Shown here one piece after another: positions 26,091 through 34,583 of a stretch of 64,000 nt of DNA. The stretch is from Massilia agrisoli (lineage in GTDB: Bacteria > Pseudomonadota > Gammaproteobacteria > Burkholderiales > Burkholderiaceae_D). The stretch lies in assembly GCF_020831365.1 (NCBI RefSeq), contig NZ_JAJHPV010000004.1:62001-126000 (forward strand), written 5' to 3'. The translations under genes and the position numbers were made by a program. Positions within the stretch are counted from its first letter, which is position 1; every line of letters begins with the position of its first letter. The notes beneath the pieces were generated by a model. It was not told the origin of the DNA. It saw only the letters and a program-made list of their open reading frames with translations, and searched no databases.

Positions 26091-27155
26091 ATGGACCGAC
26101 GCGAAGGACCGACCAACTACGCCAAGCTGGCCGCCATCTCACTGCTGACGATAGGCTGCCTGTACGTACTGCGCCCCTTCCTCGCTGCGATCCTGTTCGC
26201 CGGCGCCGTCGTCATCTCGTCCTGGCCCCTGTACATGCGGCTGCTCGCCGCCATGCGCGGCCGCCGCACGCTGGCGGCGCTGACCATGACGCTGTCGCTG
26301 ACCTTTGTCGTCATCATGCCGCTGGCACTGGTGGCCTACAACCTGGCCGACGATGTCGGCCACTTCTACGAACAGCTGCGCATCGCGGTCGAAACCGGCA
26401 ACGCCGACCCGCCGCTGTGGCTGCGCCGCATCCCGATGGTGGGGGAATCGATCTACGCCTATGCGGTGGAGCTGATGCACAGCCGCGAGCAGATGCTGGA
26501 ACTGGCGCGCAACATGCTTGAGCCGGCCCGCAAATACCTGCTGAGCGGCGGCATGGTGCTCGGCGCGGGCGTGGCCCAGATGAGCCTCGCCGCCTTTGTC
26601 AGCTTCTTCCTGTACCGCGACGGCCTGCAGCTGGTGTCGTCGGTGGCCGTGGCCATGCAAAAGGTGATCGGCGAGGGCGCCGCCAAGGTCGCCGAGATCG
26701 TCAGCCAGACCGTGCGCGGCGTGATGTACGGCCTGCTCGGCACCGCGCTGGCGCAGGCGCTGGTGGCGGCCCTGGGCTTTGCCATTGCCGGTGTGCCGGG
26801 CGTGCCGCTGCTGGGCGTTGCCACTTTCATCATGTCGCTGGTGCCGATCGGCCCTCCCGTCATTTGGGGCGGCGCCGCACTGTGGCTGTTCGACCAGGGC
26901 AGCACCGGCTGGGGCGTCTTCATGATCGTCTGGGGCCTGGTCCTGATCAGCGGTGTCGACAACGTCGTCAAGCCGCTGTTGATCAGCCGCGGCAGCGACC
27001 TGCCATTCCTGCTGGTGCTGCTCGGGGTGCTGGGCGGCGTGCTGGCCTTCGGTTTCGTCGGCCTGTTTATCGGACCGACCCTGCTCGCCGTCGGCTACTC
27101 ATTGATGCGCGATTGGACTGGCGTCAAGCCCGCGGTGCCCCCAGCCGAAGACTGA
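26091..27155 (+). CDS. AI-2E family transporter
   Basis: 354-aa polytopic protein of the AI-2E/PerM family: N-terminal helices (ISLLTIGCLYVLRPFLAAILFAGAVVISSWPLY), a central hydrophilic segment with amphipathic helices (about residues 90-150) and C-terminal helices with GVPGVPLLGVATFIMSLVPIGPPVIWGGAALWL and VVKPLLISRGSDLPFLLVLLGVLGGVLAFGFVGLFIGPTLLAVGYSL. Members export AI-2 or act as Na+/H+ antiporters, so the substrate is open. It follows the SCO gene by 24 bp and may be read from the same transcript. Confidence 0.9.
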   Translation: MDRREGPTNYAKLAAISLLTIGCLYVLRPFLAAILFAGAVVISSWPLYMRLLAAMRGRRTLAALTMTLSLTFVVIMPLALVAYNLADDVGHFYEQLRIAVETGNADPPLWLRRIPMVGESIYAYAVELMHSREQMLELARNMLEPARKYLLSGGMVLGAGVAQMSLAAFVSFFLYRDGLQLVSSVAVAMQKVIGEGAAKVAEIVSQTVRGVMYGLLGTALAQALVAALGFAIAGVPGVPLLGVATFIMSLVPIGPPVIWGGAALWLFDQGSTGWGVFMIVWGLVLISGVDNVVKPLLISRGSDLPFLLVLLGVLGGVLAFGFVGLFIGPTLLAVGYSLMRDWTGVKPAVPPAED

Positions 27156-27195
27156 AGGTCTATACTCGGCAGGTCGAAACGCACATGGAGCATCC

Positions 27196-29373
27196 ATGAA
27201 CGGCGTTGCCCTGATTGACCCCGCACTCGCCGGCGCCAGGCATCTCCTGCGCCAGCTCAATCCCGCCGCCGCCGAATTCAACGACGGCTACCGCATGCTG
27301 GTTGAACTGGTGCCCGAGGCGATCTGGATCAATTGCGGCGGCCAGATCGTGTACGCCAACCCCGCAGCCCTGCGCATGTTCGGCGCATGCGACCCGGCGC
27401 TGTTGTCGGGCAGCGAAGCGCTGGCCCGGGTCCCGCTTGAGTCGCGCCACCAGATGGCGCAGTTTGTTTCGGTCGACGCAGGCTGTACGCAGCAGCCGCC
27501 GCGCTGCCCGCTGCAGCTGCGCCGCCTCGATGGCACCCTGGTCGACGTCGAGTACTTCGGCTGCGCGGTCCGCTTCAACGACTGCGAGTCGGTAATGAAC
27601 GTCGCGCATGACGTCACCGAACGGCGCGAGCACGAACAGGCCATCGAACACCAGGCCACCCACGACCTGCTCACCGGGCTGCCCAACCGCGCGCTGTTCC
27701 TCGACCGCCTTGCGCTGGCAATCCGGCGCGCCGAGCGGCACCACGGGCGGCTGGCCGTCATGTTCGTCGACCTCGACAAGTTCAAGCACGTCAACGACAC
27801 GCTCGGCCACGCCGCTGGCGACCAGCTGCTGTGCACTGTCGGCGCCCGGCTGGCGCAGTGCGTGCGCGACGCCGACACGGTGGCGCGCCTCGGCGGCGAC
27901 GAATTCGTGCTGCTGCTCGACCATCCTCTGGGCGAGAGCACGCCCGCGATGGTGGCCGAACGGGTCGCACGGCGCCTGGGCGAGCCGGTGACCCTGGGCG
28001 GGCATGAGCACGTGGTGACCGGCTCGGTCGGCATCAGCATCTACCCCGACGACGGCGGCCAGGCCGAGGAGCTGCTGCGCCAGGCCGACATCGCGATGTA
28101 CCGCGCCAAGGAGGGAGGGCGCAACGGCTTCCAGTTCTTCACCCATGACATGCAAAGCCGCCTCGACGCCCGCATGATGCTCGAGCAGGGCCTGCACCGC
28201 GCGCTGCAGCGCGACGAATTCGTGCTGCACTACCAGCCCCAGGTCGACCTGCGCAGCGGTCGGGTGGTCGGTGTCGAAGCGCTGCTGCGCTGGCAGTCGC
28301 CGGAGCTGGGCCTGGTCCAGCCTTTCCAGTTCATCCCGGTGGCCGAGGAGAGCAGCCTGATTACCCAGATCGGCCAGTGGGTGCTGGACAGGGCCTGCGC
28401 CACCTTGCGCGCCTGGCTCGACGCCGGCGTGCCGGTGGTGCCGATCGCCGTCAACGTGGCCGCCTCCCAGTTCGCCGACATGGCGATGGACCAGGTGGTG
28501 CGCGCCACCCTGGCGCGCCACGGCGTCGAACCGCGCCTGCTCGAGCTGGAGCTGACCGAAAGCCTGTCGATGGAAGACCCGGAGGCGTCGGTCGCCCTGA
28601 TGCACCGCCTGAAGGCGACCGGCATCTCGATGTCGATCGACGACTTCGGCACCGGTTATTCCAACCTGGCCTACCTGAAGCGCTTCCCGGTCGACAAGCT
28701 GAAGATCGACCAGTCGTTCACGCGCGGGCTCACCTGCGAACCCGGCGACCGCGCCATCGTCACCGCGGTGATCCGCATGGCCCACAGCCTCGGGCTGCGC
28801 GCGATTGCCGAAGGCGTTGAAACCGAAGGCCAGTTGCGGGTGCTGGCCGAACAGGGCTGCGACGAAGTGCAGGGCTTTTACTTCAGCCGGGCGCTGTCCG
28901 GTTCCGCAATGGTGGCGATGCTGGCCGGGCAGGCGAAGATCGGTCTTGCGCCAGCGGCCGTGGCTTGCGAACGCCGTACGGTGCTGCTGGCCGCCGCCGA
29001 CCCGCTGCTGCGCGAGGACTTGCTGCGCGTGGCCGGCCGCGCCGGGTACCACGTCCTGCTGGCGCACTCTGTCGACGACGCCTACGAGCTACTGGCGGGG
29101 AACGCGGTTGGCGTGGTGCTGGCCGGCCAGGAACTGGCGGGCGATTCGGCCATCGGCTTTTTCGGGCGGATCAAGCACATGCACCCTCGGACTGTGCGCG
29201 TGCTGGTGACTGACGATACGAGCGCAACCAACCTGGCCGACGCGATCAACCGCGGCTCCATCCATCAATTTGCCACCAGGCCGTGGTGTGATGCGATGCT
29301 CGACGGGCTGCTCGCCACCTCCTATTCGTATTACGAGCGTAGCTGCAACGAAGGCACTGAGGTATCCGGCTAG
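27196..29373 (+). CDS. PAS-GGDEF-EAL protein with degenerate receiver
   Basis: 725-aa c-di-GMP enzyme. PAS domain (about 30-145), GGDEF domain with intact GGDEF (233-237) and I-site RDAD just upstream, EAL domain with EALLRW (from residue 361), ELTES, DDFGTGYS and EGVETEG, all catalytic motifs present, so both synthesis and hydrolysis are possible. The C-terminal receiver-like domain (about 592-715) is decayed: the acidic pair is replaced by AAAD, the phospho-acceptor Asp by Gly644, and the KP lysine by Arg (ATRPW). It is paralogous to the protein at 30194-32416, with H-NOX between. Confidence 0.95.
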   Translation: MNGVALIDPALAGARHLLRQLNPAAAEFNDGYRMLVELVPEAIWINCGGQIVYANPAALRMFGACDPALLSGSEALARVPLESRHQMAQFVSVDAGCTQQPPRCPLQLRRLDGTLVDVEYFGCAVRFNDCESVMNVAHDVTERREHEQAIEHQATHDLLTGLPNRALFLDRLALAIRRAERHHGRLAVMFVDLDKFKHVNDTLGHAAGDQLLCTVGARLAQCVRDADTVARLGGDEFVLLLDHPLGESTPAMVAERVARRLGEPVTLGGHEHVVTGSVGISIYPDDGGQAEELLRQADIAMYRAKEGGRNGFQFFTHDMQSRLDARMMLEQGLHRALQRDEFVLHYQPQVDLRSGRVVGVEALLRWQSPELGLVQPFQFIPVAEESSLITQIGQWVLDRACATLRAWLDAGVPVVPIAVNVAASQFADMAMDQVVRATLARHGVEPRLLELELTESLSMEDPEASVALMHRLKATGISMSIDDFGTGYSNLAYLKRFPVDKLKIDQSFTRGLTCEPGDRAIVTAVIRMAHSLGLRAIAEGVETEGQLRVLAEQGCDEVQGFYFSRALSGSAMVAMLAGQAKIGLAPAAVACERRTVLLAAADPLLREDLLRVAGRAGYHVLLAHSVDDAYELLAGNAVGVVLAGQELAGDSAIGFFGRIKHMHPRTVRVLVTDDTSATNLADAINRGSIHQFATRPWCDAMLDGLLATSYSYYERSCNEGTEVSG

Positions 29374-29384
29374 CGCGTTAAAGA

Positions 29385-29490
29385 TACAACGCGTGTTGCT
29401 AACCGACGACACGAGCGCAACAAATCCGGCTGGCGCGATCAATCGGGGCGCGATCTGCAAAATCGCCCCCAAACCATGGCCAGACCTTGC
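29385..29490 (+). pseudogene. Receiver-domain remnant after first GGDEF-EAL gene
   Basis: The frame starting at 29270 reads RVLLTDDTSATNPAGAIN, then RGAICKIAPKPWPD. This matches the end of the receiver domain of both flanking GGDEF-EAL proteins (RVLVTDDTSATNLADAIN in the first; AINKGAIYKFVEKPWRD in the second). No start, domain body or RBS accompanies it. It looks like the left-over tail of a third receiver copy from duplication or recombination between the paralogues. Confidence 0.7.
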
Positions 29491-29645
29491 CCTCACTGGG
29501 TTGCGCGCCGGGGCCCCGGTGATATTACGCGTACTTCTGATGCATCTTTATCCACATCGGGCGGGTTTGTATTAAATATCGCTCATGGCCGTGTCACAAT
29601 ATCCCCGATATACTCCAGCCTTCATATAATGCACTGGGGAAAAAA

Positions 29646-30197
29646 ATGAAGGGCGTCGTATTCACGGAGTTCATGGAGCTGGTCGAGTCGCGCATGGGTC
29701 TGGACATGCTGGACCGGATCATCGGCGAGTCCGACCTGCCAAACGACGGCGCCTACACCTCGGTCGGCACCTACGACCACGCCGAGCTGGTACGGCTGGT
29801 CACGGCGCTCTCCAACGCCACCGGCCTCACCACCTCCGACCTGGTGCTGATGTTCGGCGAACACCTGTTCGTGCGCTTTTCGGTCGGCTATCCGGCGCTG
29901 TTTGGCGACGTCGCGAACTCCTTCGACTTCCTTGAGCGGATCGACGGCGTGATCCACGTCGAAGTGCGCAAGCTGTATCCGGACGCCGAGCTGCCAAGCC
30001 TGCAGTGCGAGCGTCCCGCACCGGGCCAGCTGGTGCTCACCTACAGTTCGCCGCGCGGCTTCGCCGACCTGGCCGAGGGCCTGATCAAGGGCTGCATCAA
30101 GCATTTCGGCGAGCCGATCACCGTTGTCCGCACCAACCTCGAGAAAGAAGGCGGCGTGCACCGCGCGCGCTTTAACCTGACAACCGGGCACGCATGA
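29646..30197 (+). CDS. H-NOX haem nitric-oxide sensor
   Basis: 183-aa haem NO/O2-binding protein. The proximal haem ligand is His104 (IDGVIHVEVRKLYPDAELP), Pro117 is conserved, and Tyr133-x-Ser135-x-Arg137 forms the YxSxR motif that binds the haem propionates. The distal pocket lacks an obvious H-bonding Tyr, suggesting an NO rather than O2 sensor (inference). TATAAT at 29625-29630 and GGGGA upstream of ATG 29646 suggest its own promoter. The stop overlaps the next gene by 4 bp, so it is coupled to the second GGDEF-EAL protein, its likely partner. Confidence 0.95.
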   Translation: MKGVVFTEFMELVESRMGLDMLDRIIGESDLPNDGAYTSVGTYDHAELVRLVTALSNATGLTTSDLVLMFGEHLFVRFSVGYPALFGDVANSFDFLERIDGVIHVEVRKLYPDAELPSLQCERPAPGQLVLTYSSPRGFADLAEGLIKGCIKHFGEPITVVRTNLEKEGGVHRARFNLTTGHA

Positions 30198-32416
30198 CGG
30201 AACAAGTAGTCAGCACGGTCGCCTCGCGCAGCCTGATCCGCGAACGCACGGCCCGCAAGGAAGCTGAAACCCTGCTCGAACAAAAGAGCCGGGAGCTGTA
30301 CGACATCAACCTGAACCTGCGCCAGCTGAACTCCCACCTGGAGGAGAGCGAGACGCGCTACCGCACGCTGGTTGAGCTGATGCCGGACGCGATCTGGATC
30401 CATACGGGCGGGCGCATCGTGTTCATGAACCCGGCGGCCCAGCAGCTGTTCGGCGCCTGCGCGCCCGAACAGCTGCTGGGCCGCGAAGCAATCGACCTGA
30501 TTCCCGACGAGTTCCGCGCCCAGATGGCGCAAGGGATCTTCGGCGACCTCGCGGCGGCGCAGGAGCAGCCGCGCTGCGCGCTGCGCGTGGCCAGGGTCGA
30601 TGGCTCGCTGGTCGACGTCGAATTCTTCGGCTGCGCGATCCGCTTCAACGACGCCGAATCGGTAATGAACGTCGCCCACGACATCACCGAGCGGCGCCAG
30701 CACGAAATGGCGATCGAACACCAGGCCACCCACGACCTGCTGACCGGGCTGCCCAACCGCGCGCTGTTCCTCGACCGGCTGGCGCAGGCGATCCGGCGCG
30801 CCGAACGGCACGGCGAACGGCTTGCGGTCATGTTCGTCGACCTGGATAAATTCAAGAACATCAACGACACGCTCGGCCACGCCAGCGGCGACGACCTGTT
30901 GCGCATGGTGGCCGACCACCTGCGCCAGTGCGTGCGCGGCTCCGACACCGTCGCGCGACTGGGCGGCGATGAATTCGTCCTGCTGCTCGATAACCCGCTG
31001 GGCGACACCACGCCGGCCATGATCGCCGAGCGCATCGCCGCGCGCCTCGGCGAGCCTGTCATGCTGGGCGGGCAGGAGCACGTGGTCACCGGCAGTATCG
31101 GCATCAGCATCTACCCCGAAGACGGCACCCGGGCCGAAGCGCTGCTGCGCCAGGCCGACATTGCGATGTACCGCGCCAAGGAAGGCGGCCGCAACAGCTT
31201 CCAGTTCTTCACCCAGGAGATGCAGAACCGCCTGGACGCGCGCGTGGCGCTGGAGCAGGGCCTGCACCGTGCGCTCCAGCGGGACGAATTCGTCCTCCAC
31301 TTCCAGCCGCAGGTCGACCTGCGCAGCGGCCGCATCGTCGGCATGGAAGCGCTGCTGCGCTGGCAGTCGCCCGAGCTCGGGCTGGTGCCGCCGATGCAGT
31401 TCATCCCGGTGGCCGAAGAAAGCAACCTGATTAACGCGATCGGCCTGTGGGTGCTGAACAAGGCCTGCGCCACCTTGCGCGCCTGGCTGGATGCGGGCGT
31501 GCCGGTGGTGCCGATCGCGGTCAATGTGGCGGCCTCGCAGTTTTCCGACCAGGAGATGGACGAGCTGGTACGCAGCACGCTCGAACGCCACCGGGTTGAA
31601 CCGGGACTGCTCGAGCTGGAGCTGACCGAAAGCCTGTCCATGGTCGACCCGGAAGCCTCGATCGAACTGATGCGCCGCCTGAAGGCGACCGGCATCGGCA
31701 TGTCGATCGACGACTTCGGCACCGGCTATTCAAACCTCTCGTACCTGAAGCGCTTCCCGGTCGACAAGCTGAAGATCGACCAGTCGTTCACCCGCGGGCT
31801 GACCAGCAATCCGGAAGACCGCTCGATCGTCACGGCAGTCATCCGCATGGCGCACAGCCTCGGGCTGCGCGCGATCGCCGAAGGCGTCGAGACGGAAGGG
31901 CAGCTGCGGCTGCTGGCGGCGGAGGGCTGCGACGAGATCCAGGGCTACTATTTCAGCCGCCCGGTGCCGGAACAGGCGATGCTGGCGATGCTGGAGCGCG
32001 GCATGGGCATGGACATGGCGCCGCTCGCGCGCAGCGTGCAGCGCCGCACGGTGATGCTGGTCGACGACGAGCCGCAGGTGCTGTCGACCTTCCGCAAGAT
32101 GCTGGACGGGCAGGGCTATGAGGTGCTGACCGCGCACGGCCTGCCGGAAGCGTACGAGCTGCTGGCCGGGCATGAAGTAGGCGTAGTGATTTCGGACCAG
32201 GAACTGATCGGCAATACGGGGATCGACTTCTTCCAGCGCATCAAGCGCATGTACCCGCGCGTGGTGAGGGTGCTGCTGACGGCCGATACCACGCCGGCCA
32301 ACCTGGCCGATGCGATCAACAAGGGCGCGATCTACAAGTTTGTCGAGAAGCCATGGCGCGACGAGGATTTGCTCGGCGTGCTCGCCAGCGGGTTTGCGCA
32401 TTACGAGAGGTTGTAG
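30194..32416 (+). CDS. PAS-GGDEF-EAL-REC c-di-GMP enzyme, H-NOX partner
   Basis: 740-aa protein. An N-terminal coiled coil (RTARKEAETLLEQKSRELYDINLNLRQLNSHLEESE) precedes a PAS domain (about 55-165), GGDEF (257-261, I-site RGSD), EAL (EALLRW from 385, ELTES, DDFGTGYS, EGVETEG) and a C-terminal receiver (about 617-735). The receiver is intact: Asp624-Asp625 in VDDEP, phospho-acceptor Asp668 in VVISDQ, Thr in LLTAD and Lys in FVEKPW. It overlaps the H-NOX gene by 4 bp; in known systems H-NOX directly controls an adjacent cyclase/phosphodiesterase. The receiver implies an additional histidine-kinase input; none is encoded here. Confidence 0.96.
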   Translation: MTEQVVSTVASRSLIRERTARKEAETLLEQKSRELYDINLNLRQLNSHLEESETRYRTLVELMPDAIWIHTGGRIVFMNPAAQQLFGACAPEQLLGREAIDLIPDEFRAQMAQGIFGDLAAAQEQPRCALRVARVDGSLVDVEFFGCAIRFNDAESVMNVAHDITERRQHEMAIEHQATHDLLTGLPNRALFLDRLAQAIRRAERHGERLAVMFVDLDKFKNINDTLGHASGDDLLRMVADHLRQCVRGSDTVARLGGDEFVLLLDNPLGDTTPAMIAERIAARLGEPVMLGGQEHVVTGSIGISIYPEDGTRAEALLRQADIAMYRAKEGGRNSFQFFTQEMQNRLDARVALEQGLHRALQRDEFVLHFQPQVDLRSGRIVGMEALLRWQSPELGLVPPMQFIPVAEESNLINAIGLWVLNKACATLRAWLDAGVPVVPIAVNVAASQFSDQEMDELVRSTLERHRVEPGLLELELTESLSMVDPEASIELMRRLKATGIGMSIDDFGTGYSNLSYLKRFPVDKLKIDQSFTRGLTSNPEDRSIVTAVIRMAHSLGLRAIAEGVETEGQLRLLAAEGCDEIQGYYFSRPVPEQAMLAMLERGMGMDMAPLARSVQRRTVMLVDDEPQVLSTFRKMLDGQGYEVLTAHGLPEAYELLAGHEVGVVISDQELIGNTGIDFFQRIKRMYPRVVRVLLTADTTPANLADAINKGAIYKFVEKPWRDEDLLGVLASGFAHYERL

Positions 32417-32433
32417 CGCCGGCGCGTGTCCGC

Positions 32434-32464
32434 GGATGCGGCCCTTGGCCTTATCCGCCCTACG
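32434..32464 (-). repeat. Left boundary REP-like element (inverted)
   Basis: GCGGCCCTTGGCCTTATCC followed by GCCCTACG is the reverse complement of the element at 33071-33097. It lies 17 bp after the GGDEF-EAL stop and marks the left edge of the 59-bp array. Confidence 0.75.
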
Positions 32465-32465
32465 C

Positions 32466-33118
32466 ATGCGTCAACGGTTTTCGTGCGGTTGATAAAGCCG
32501 AGGGCCGCATCCGCGTGTCCGCCGATGCGTCAACGGTTTTCGTACGGTGGATAAAGCCGAGGGCCGCATCCGCGTGTCCGCCGATGCGTCAACGGTTTTC
32601 GTGCGGTGGATAAAGCCGAGGGCCGCATCGGCGTGTCCGCCGATGCGTCAACGGTTTTCGTACGGTGGATAAAGCCGAGGGCCGCATCCGCGTGTCCGCC
32701 GATGCGTCAACGGTTTTCGTGCGGTGGATAAAGCCGAGGGCCGCGTCCGTGTGTCCGCCGATGCGTCAACGGTTTTCGTGCGTGGATAAAGCCGAGGGCC
32801 GCATCCGTGTATCCGCCGATGCGTCAACGGTTTTCGTGCGGTGGATAAAGCCGAGGGCCGCATCCGTGTGTCCGCCGATGCGTCAACGGTTTTCGCACGG
32901 GACATAAAGCCGAGGACCGCATCCGCGTGTCCGCCGATGCGTCAACGGTTTTCGTGCGGCGGATAAAGCCGAGGACCGCATCCGCGTGTCCGCCGATGCG
33001 TCAACGGTTTTCGTGCGGTGGATAAAGCCGAGGACCGCATCCGCGTGTCCGCCGATGCGTCAACGGATTTCGTAGGGCGGATAAGGCCAAGGGCCGCTTC
33101 GCTAAGGAGTATCCGCGT
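32466..33118 (+). repeat. 59-bp tandem repeat array (10 full units plus a partial one)
   Basis: The anchor ATGCGTCAACGG starts at 32466, 32525, 32584, 32643, 32702, 32761, 32819, 32878, 32937, 32996 and 33055. The period is 59 bp except one 58-bp unit (32761-32818), which lost a G. Each unit reads anchor, TTTTCGTGCGGTGGAT, AAAGCCGAGGGCCGCATCC, GCGTGTCCGCCG, with few substitutions (CGAGGA in the right-hand copies, GTCCGTGTG in the middle). There are no unique spacers, so it is not CRISPR. The last copy changes into the right boundary element. Confidence 0.95.
33071..33097 (+). repeat. Right boundary REP-like element
   Basis: CGTAGGGCGGATAAGGCC then AAGGGCCGC, an inverted copy of 32434-32464. 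Its head GTAGGGCGGATAAG also matches the hairpin at 13224-13252. The array units look like degenerate descendants of this sequence (TGCGGTGGATAAAGCCGAGG versus TAGGGCGGATAAGGCCAAGG). Confidence 0.75.
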
Positions 33119-33159
33119 GCACGCGGATACCGTTTCGCAGGCGAATCGCGTGCGATTCG
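33109..33159. repeat. Two adjacent palindromes
   Basis: 33109-33130 is a perfect 22-bp palindrome whose half-site is GTATCCGCGTG. 33142-33159 is CGAATCGC, GT, GCGATTCG, also fully complementary. They sit between the array and the end of the CorC-like gene and may serve as a bidirectional transcription end, although no T-run follows. Confidence 0.7.
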
Positions 33160-33192
33160 AAACCCCTGCTTCACCATCCGCCGAACGTGTGC

Positions 33193-34533
33193 TTAATCGT
33201 GCTCGTCGTGGTCCTCGGGACGGTGCAGGCGCGGTATCACCTTCACCAGCACAATCCGCGGCCCGTTCATTTTCTTGACCACGATATCAAACTGCGGGAA
33301 CTCGATCCGCTGTCCCTGCTTCGGAATATCGCCCAGCTTCACCATCAGCAGTCCACCCACCGATTCCACCTCGTCCATGCCAAGCGTCTCGTTGTCGATG
33401 TCGATGCCGAGGCTGCGTTCGAGGGAGAAGATCGGCAGGCTGGCCTTGCCGATCAGGGTGCCGTCCGGCTGGCGCAGCCAGTCGTTTTCATTGAGCCTGA
33501 ATTCGTCGTGGATCTCGCCGACCATGGCGCCGAGCAGGTTGTCGAGCGTGATAAAGCCAACCGGGCGTTTGCCCTTTTCGCCGATCAGCGCAAAGTGCGG
33601 CGCCCCTTCGCGGAAACGGCGGAACATCTGCTGCGCCGGCGTGCGCGCGGACACCGTCTCGACGGGGCGCAGGAACGAGGTCAGTTCGGTGATCTTCTTG
33701 CCCGACTGCTGGGCGAAGAACAAGTCCTTCAAGTGGATCACGCCCAGCACTTCTTCGCCGGTGGCGTCAAAGTAGGGATAGCGGCTGAAGCGGTTGCGCT
33801 GCACCGTCTGCAGGTTTTCTTCCAGCGACTTGCTGGCGTACAGCGCGATCACTTCATTAATCGGCCGCATCAGGTCCAGCACCGTCAGCGCGCTGAAGTC
33901 GAGCGACTGCGCCAGGATGTGGCGCTCGTCGCGGGTGAACTTTTCGCCCGGCTGGCTGGTGCGCAGGATCAGCTTGAGTTCTTCGTTCGAGTAGTGCGAA
34001 TCGTGGCCGCCTTTGCCTGACAGGCCGGCCACGCGCAGCACGAAGTTGGCGCTGCCGTTGAGCAGGTAGATGGCCGGGTACATCATCCAGTAGAAGGCGT
34101 ATAGGGGCGGTGCGCTCCACAGGCCGACGACTTCAGGATTGCGGATCGCCATCGACTTCGGGGCGAGTTCACCGATGACGATGTGCAGGAAGGAGATGAC
34201 GCTGAAGGCCACCACGAAGGAGATGCCGTGCAGCAGCTGCGGCGACTCGACGCCGACGGCAAGCAGGATAGGTTCGAGGATGCGGGCGAATGCCGGTTCG
34301 CCGACCCAGCCGAGGCCGAGCGATGCGAGGGTAATGCCGAGCTGGCAGGCGGACAGGTAGGCGTCAAGCTGGCCGTGGACCTTGCCGAGGATGCGGCCGC
34401 GCAGGCCCTGGGTCTTTGCAATCGCGCGCACGCGGGTCTTGCGCAGGGTAACGATGCCGAATTCGGCCGCCACGAAAAAGCCGTTGAGCACCACGAGGAT
34501 GAGGGCAAGTACTACTAGTAGAAAATTTTCCAT
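33193..34533 (-). CDS. CNNM/CorC-type hemolysin family membrane protein
   Basis: 446-aa protein with an N-terminal DUF21/CNNM domain (LLVVLALILVVLNGFFVAAEFGIVTLRKTR...LGLGWVGEPA...FLHIVIGELAPKSMAI), tandem CBS domains (about 205-330; LDLMRPINEVIALY and VGFITLDNLLGAMVGEI) and a C-terminal CorC_HlyC domain (SVGGLLMVKLGDIPKQGQRIEFPQFDIVV). The family is linked to Mg2+/Co2+ transport or efflux; 'hemolysin' is historical. It is a single gene ending at the repeat region, 50 bp downstream of the NhaR-like gene on the same strand. Confidence 0.94.
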   Translation of the reverse strand: MENFLLVVLALILVVLNGFFVAAEFGIVTLRKTRVRAIAKTQGLRGRILGKVHGQLDAYLSACQLGITLASLGLGWVGEPAFARILEPILLAVGVESPQLLHGISFVVAFSVISFLHIVIGELAPKSMAIRNPEVVGLWSAPPLYAFYWMMYPAIYLLNGSANFVLRVAGLSGKGGHDSHYSNEELKLILRTSQPGEKFTRDERHILAQSLDFSALTVLDLMRPINEVIALYASKSLEENLQTVQRNRFSRYPYFDATGEEVLGVIHLKDLFFAQQSGKKITELTSFLRPVETVSARTPAQQMFRRFREGAPHFALIGEKGKRPVGFITLDNLLGAMVGEIHDEFRLNENDWLRQPDGTLIGKASLPIFSLERSLGIDIDNETLGMDEVESVGGLLMVKLGDIPKQGQRIEFPQFDIVVKKMNGPRIVLVKVIPRLHRPEDHDEHD

Positions 34534-34583
34534 GAAGTAAGGTTAATTGAACAGCACGGGCTGTCGAACAAGCATTGTACAGT

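Larger units (their letters stand above)
32417..33192. other. Convergent intergenic region made of repeats
   Basis: 776 bp between the convergent GGDEF-EAL and CorC-like genes with no gene. It holds a left REP-like unit, ten 59-bp tandem copies plus a partial copy, an inverted right REP-like unit and two palindromes. The ORFs found inside change frame with the 59-bp period and are not genes. Confidence 0.9.

Noticed and set aside
29270-29575. 101-aa ORF after the first GGDEF-EAL gene as a gene
   Set aside because: Its start is inside the upstream gene, it has no RBS, and only a central piece matches the receiver domain; treated as a remnant.
32466-33118. CRISPR array
   Set aside because: The 59-bp units are contiguous and nearly identical throughout; there are no unique spacers and no cas genes in the window.
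32353-33278. Short ORFs reading through the repeat array on both strands
   Set aside because: They merely follow the 59-bp period, repeat the same peptide in shifting frames and have no RBS or conserved feature.
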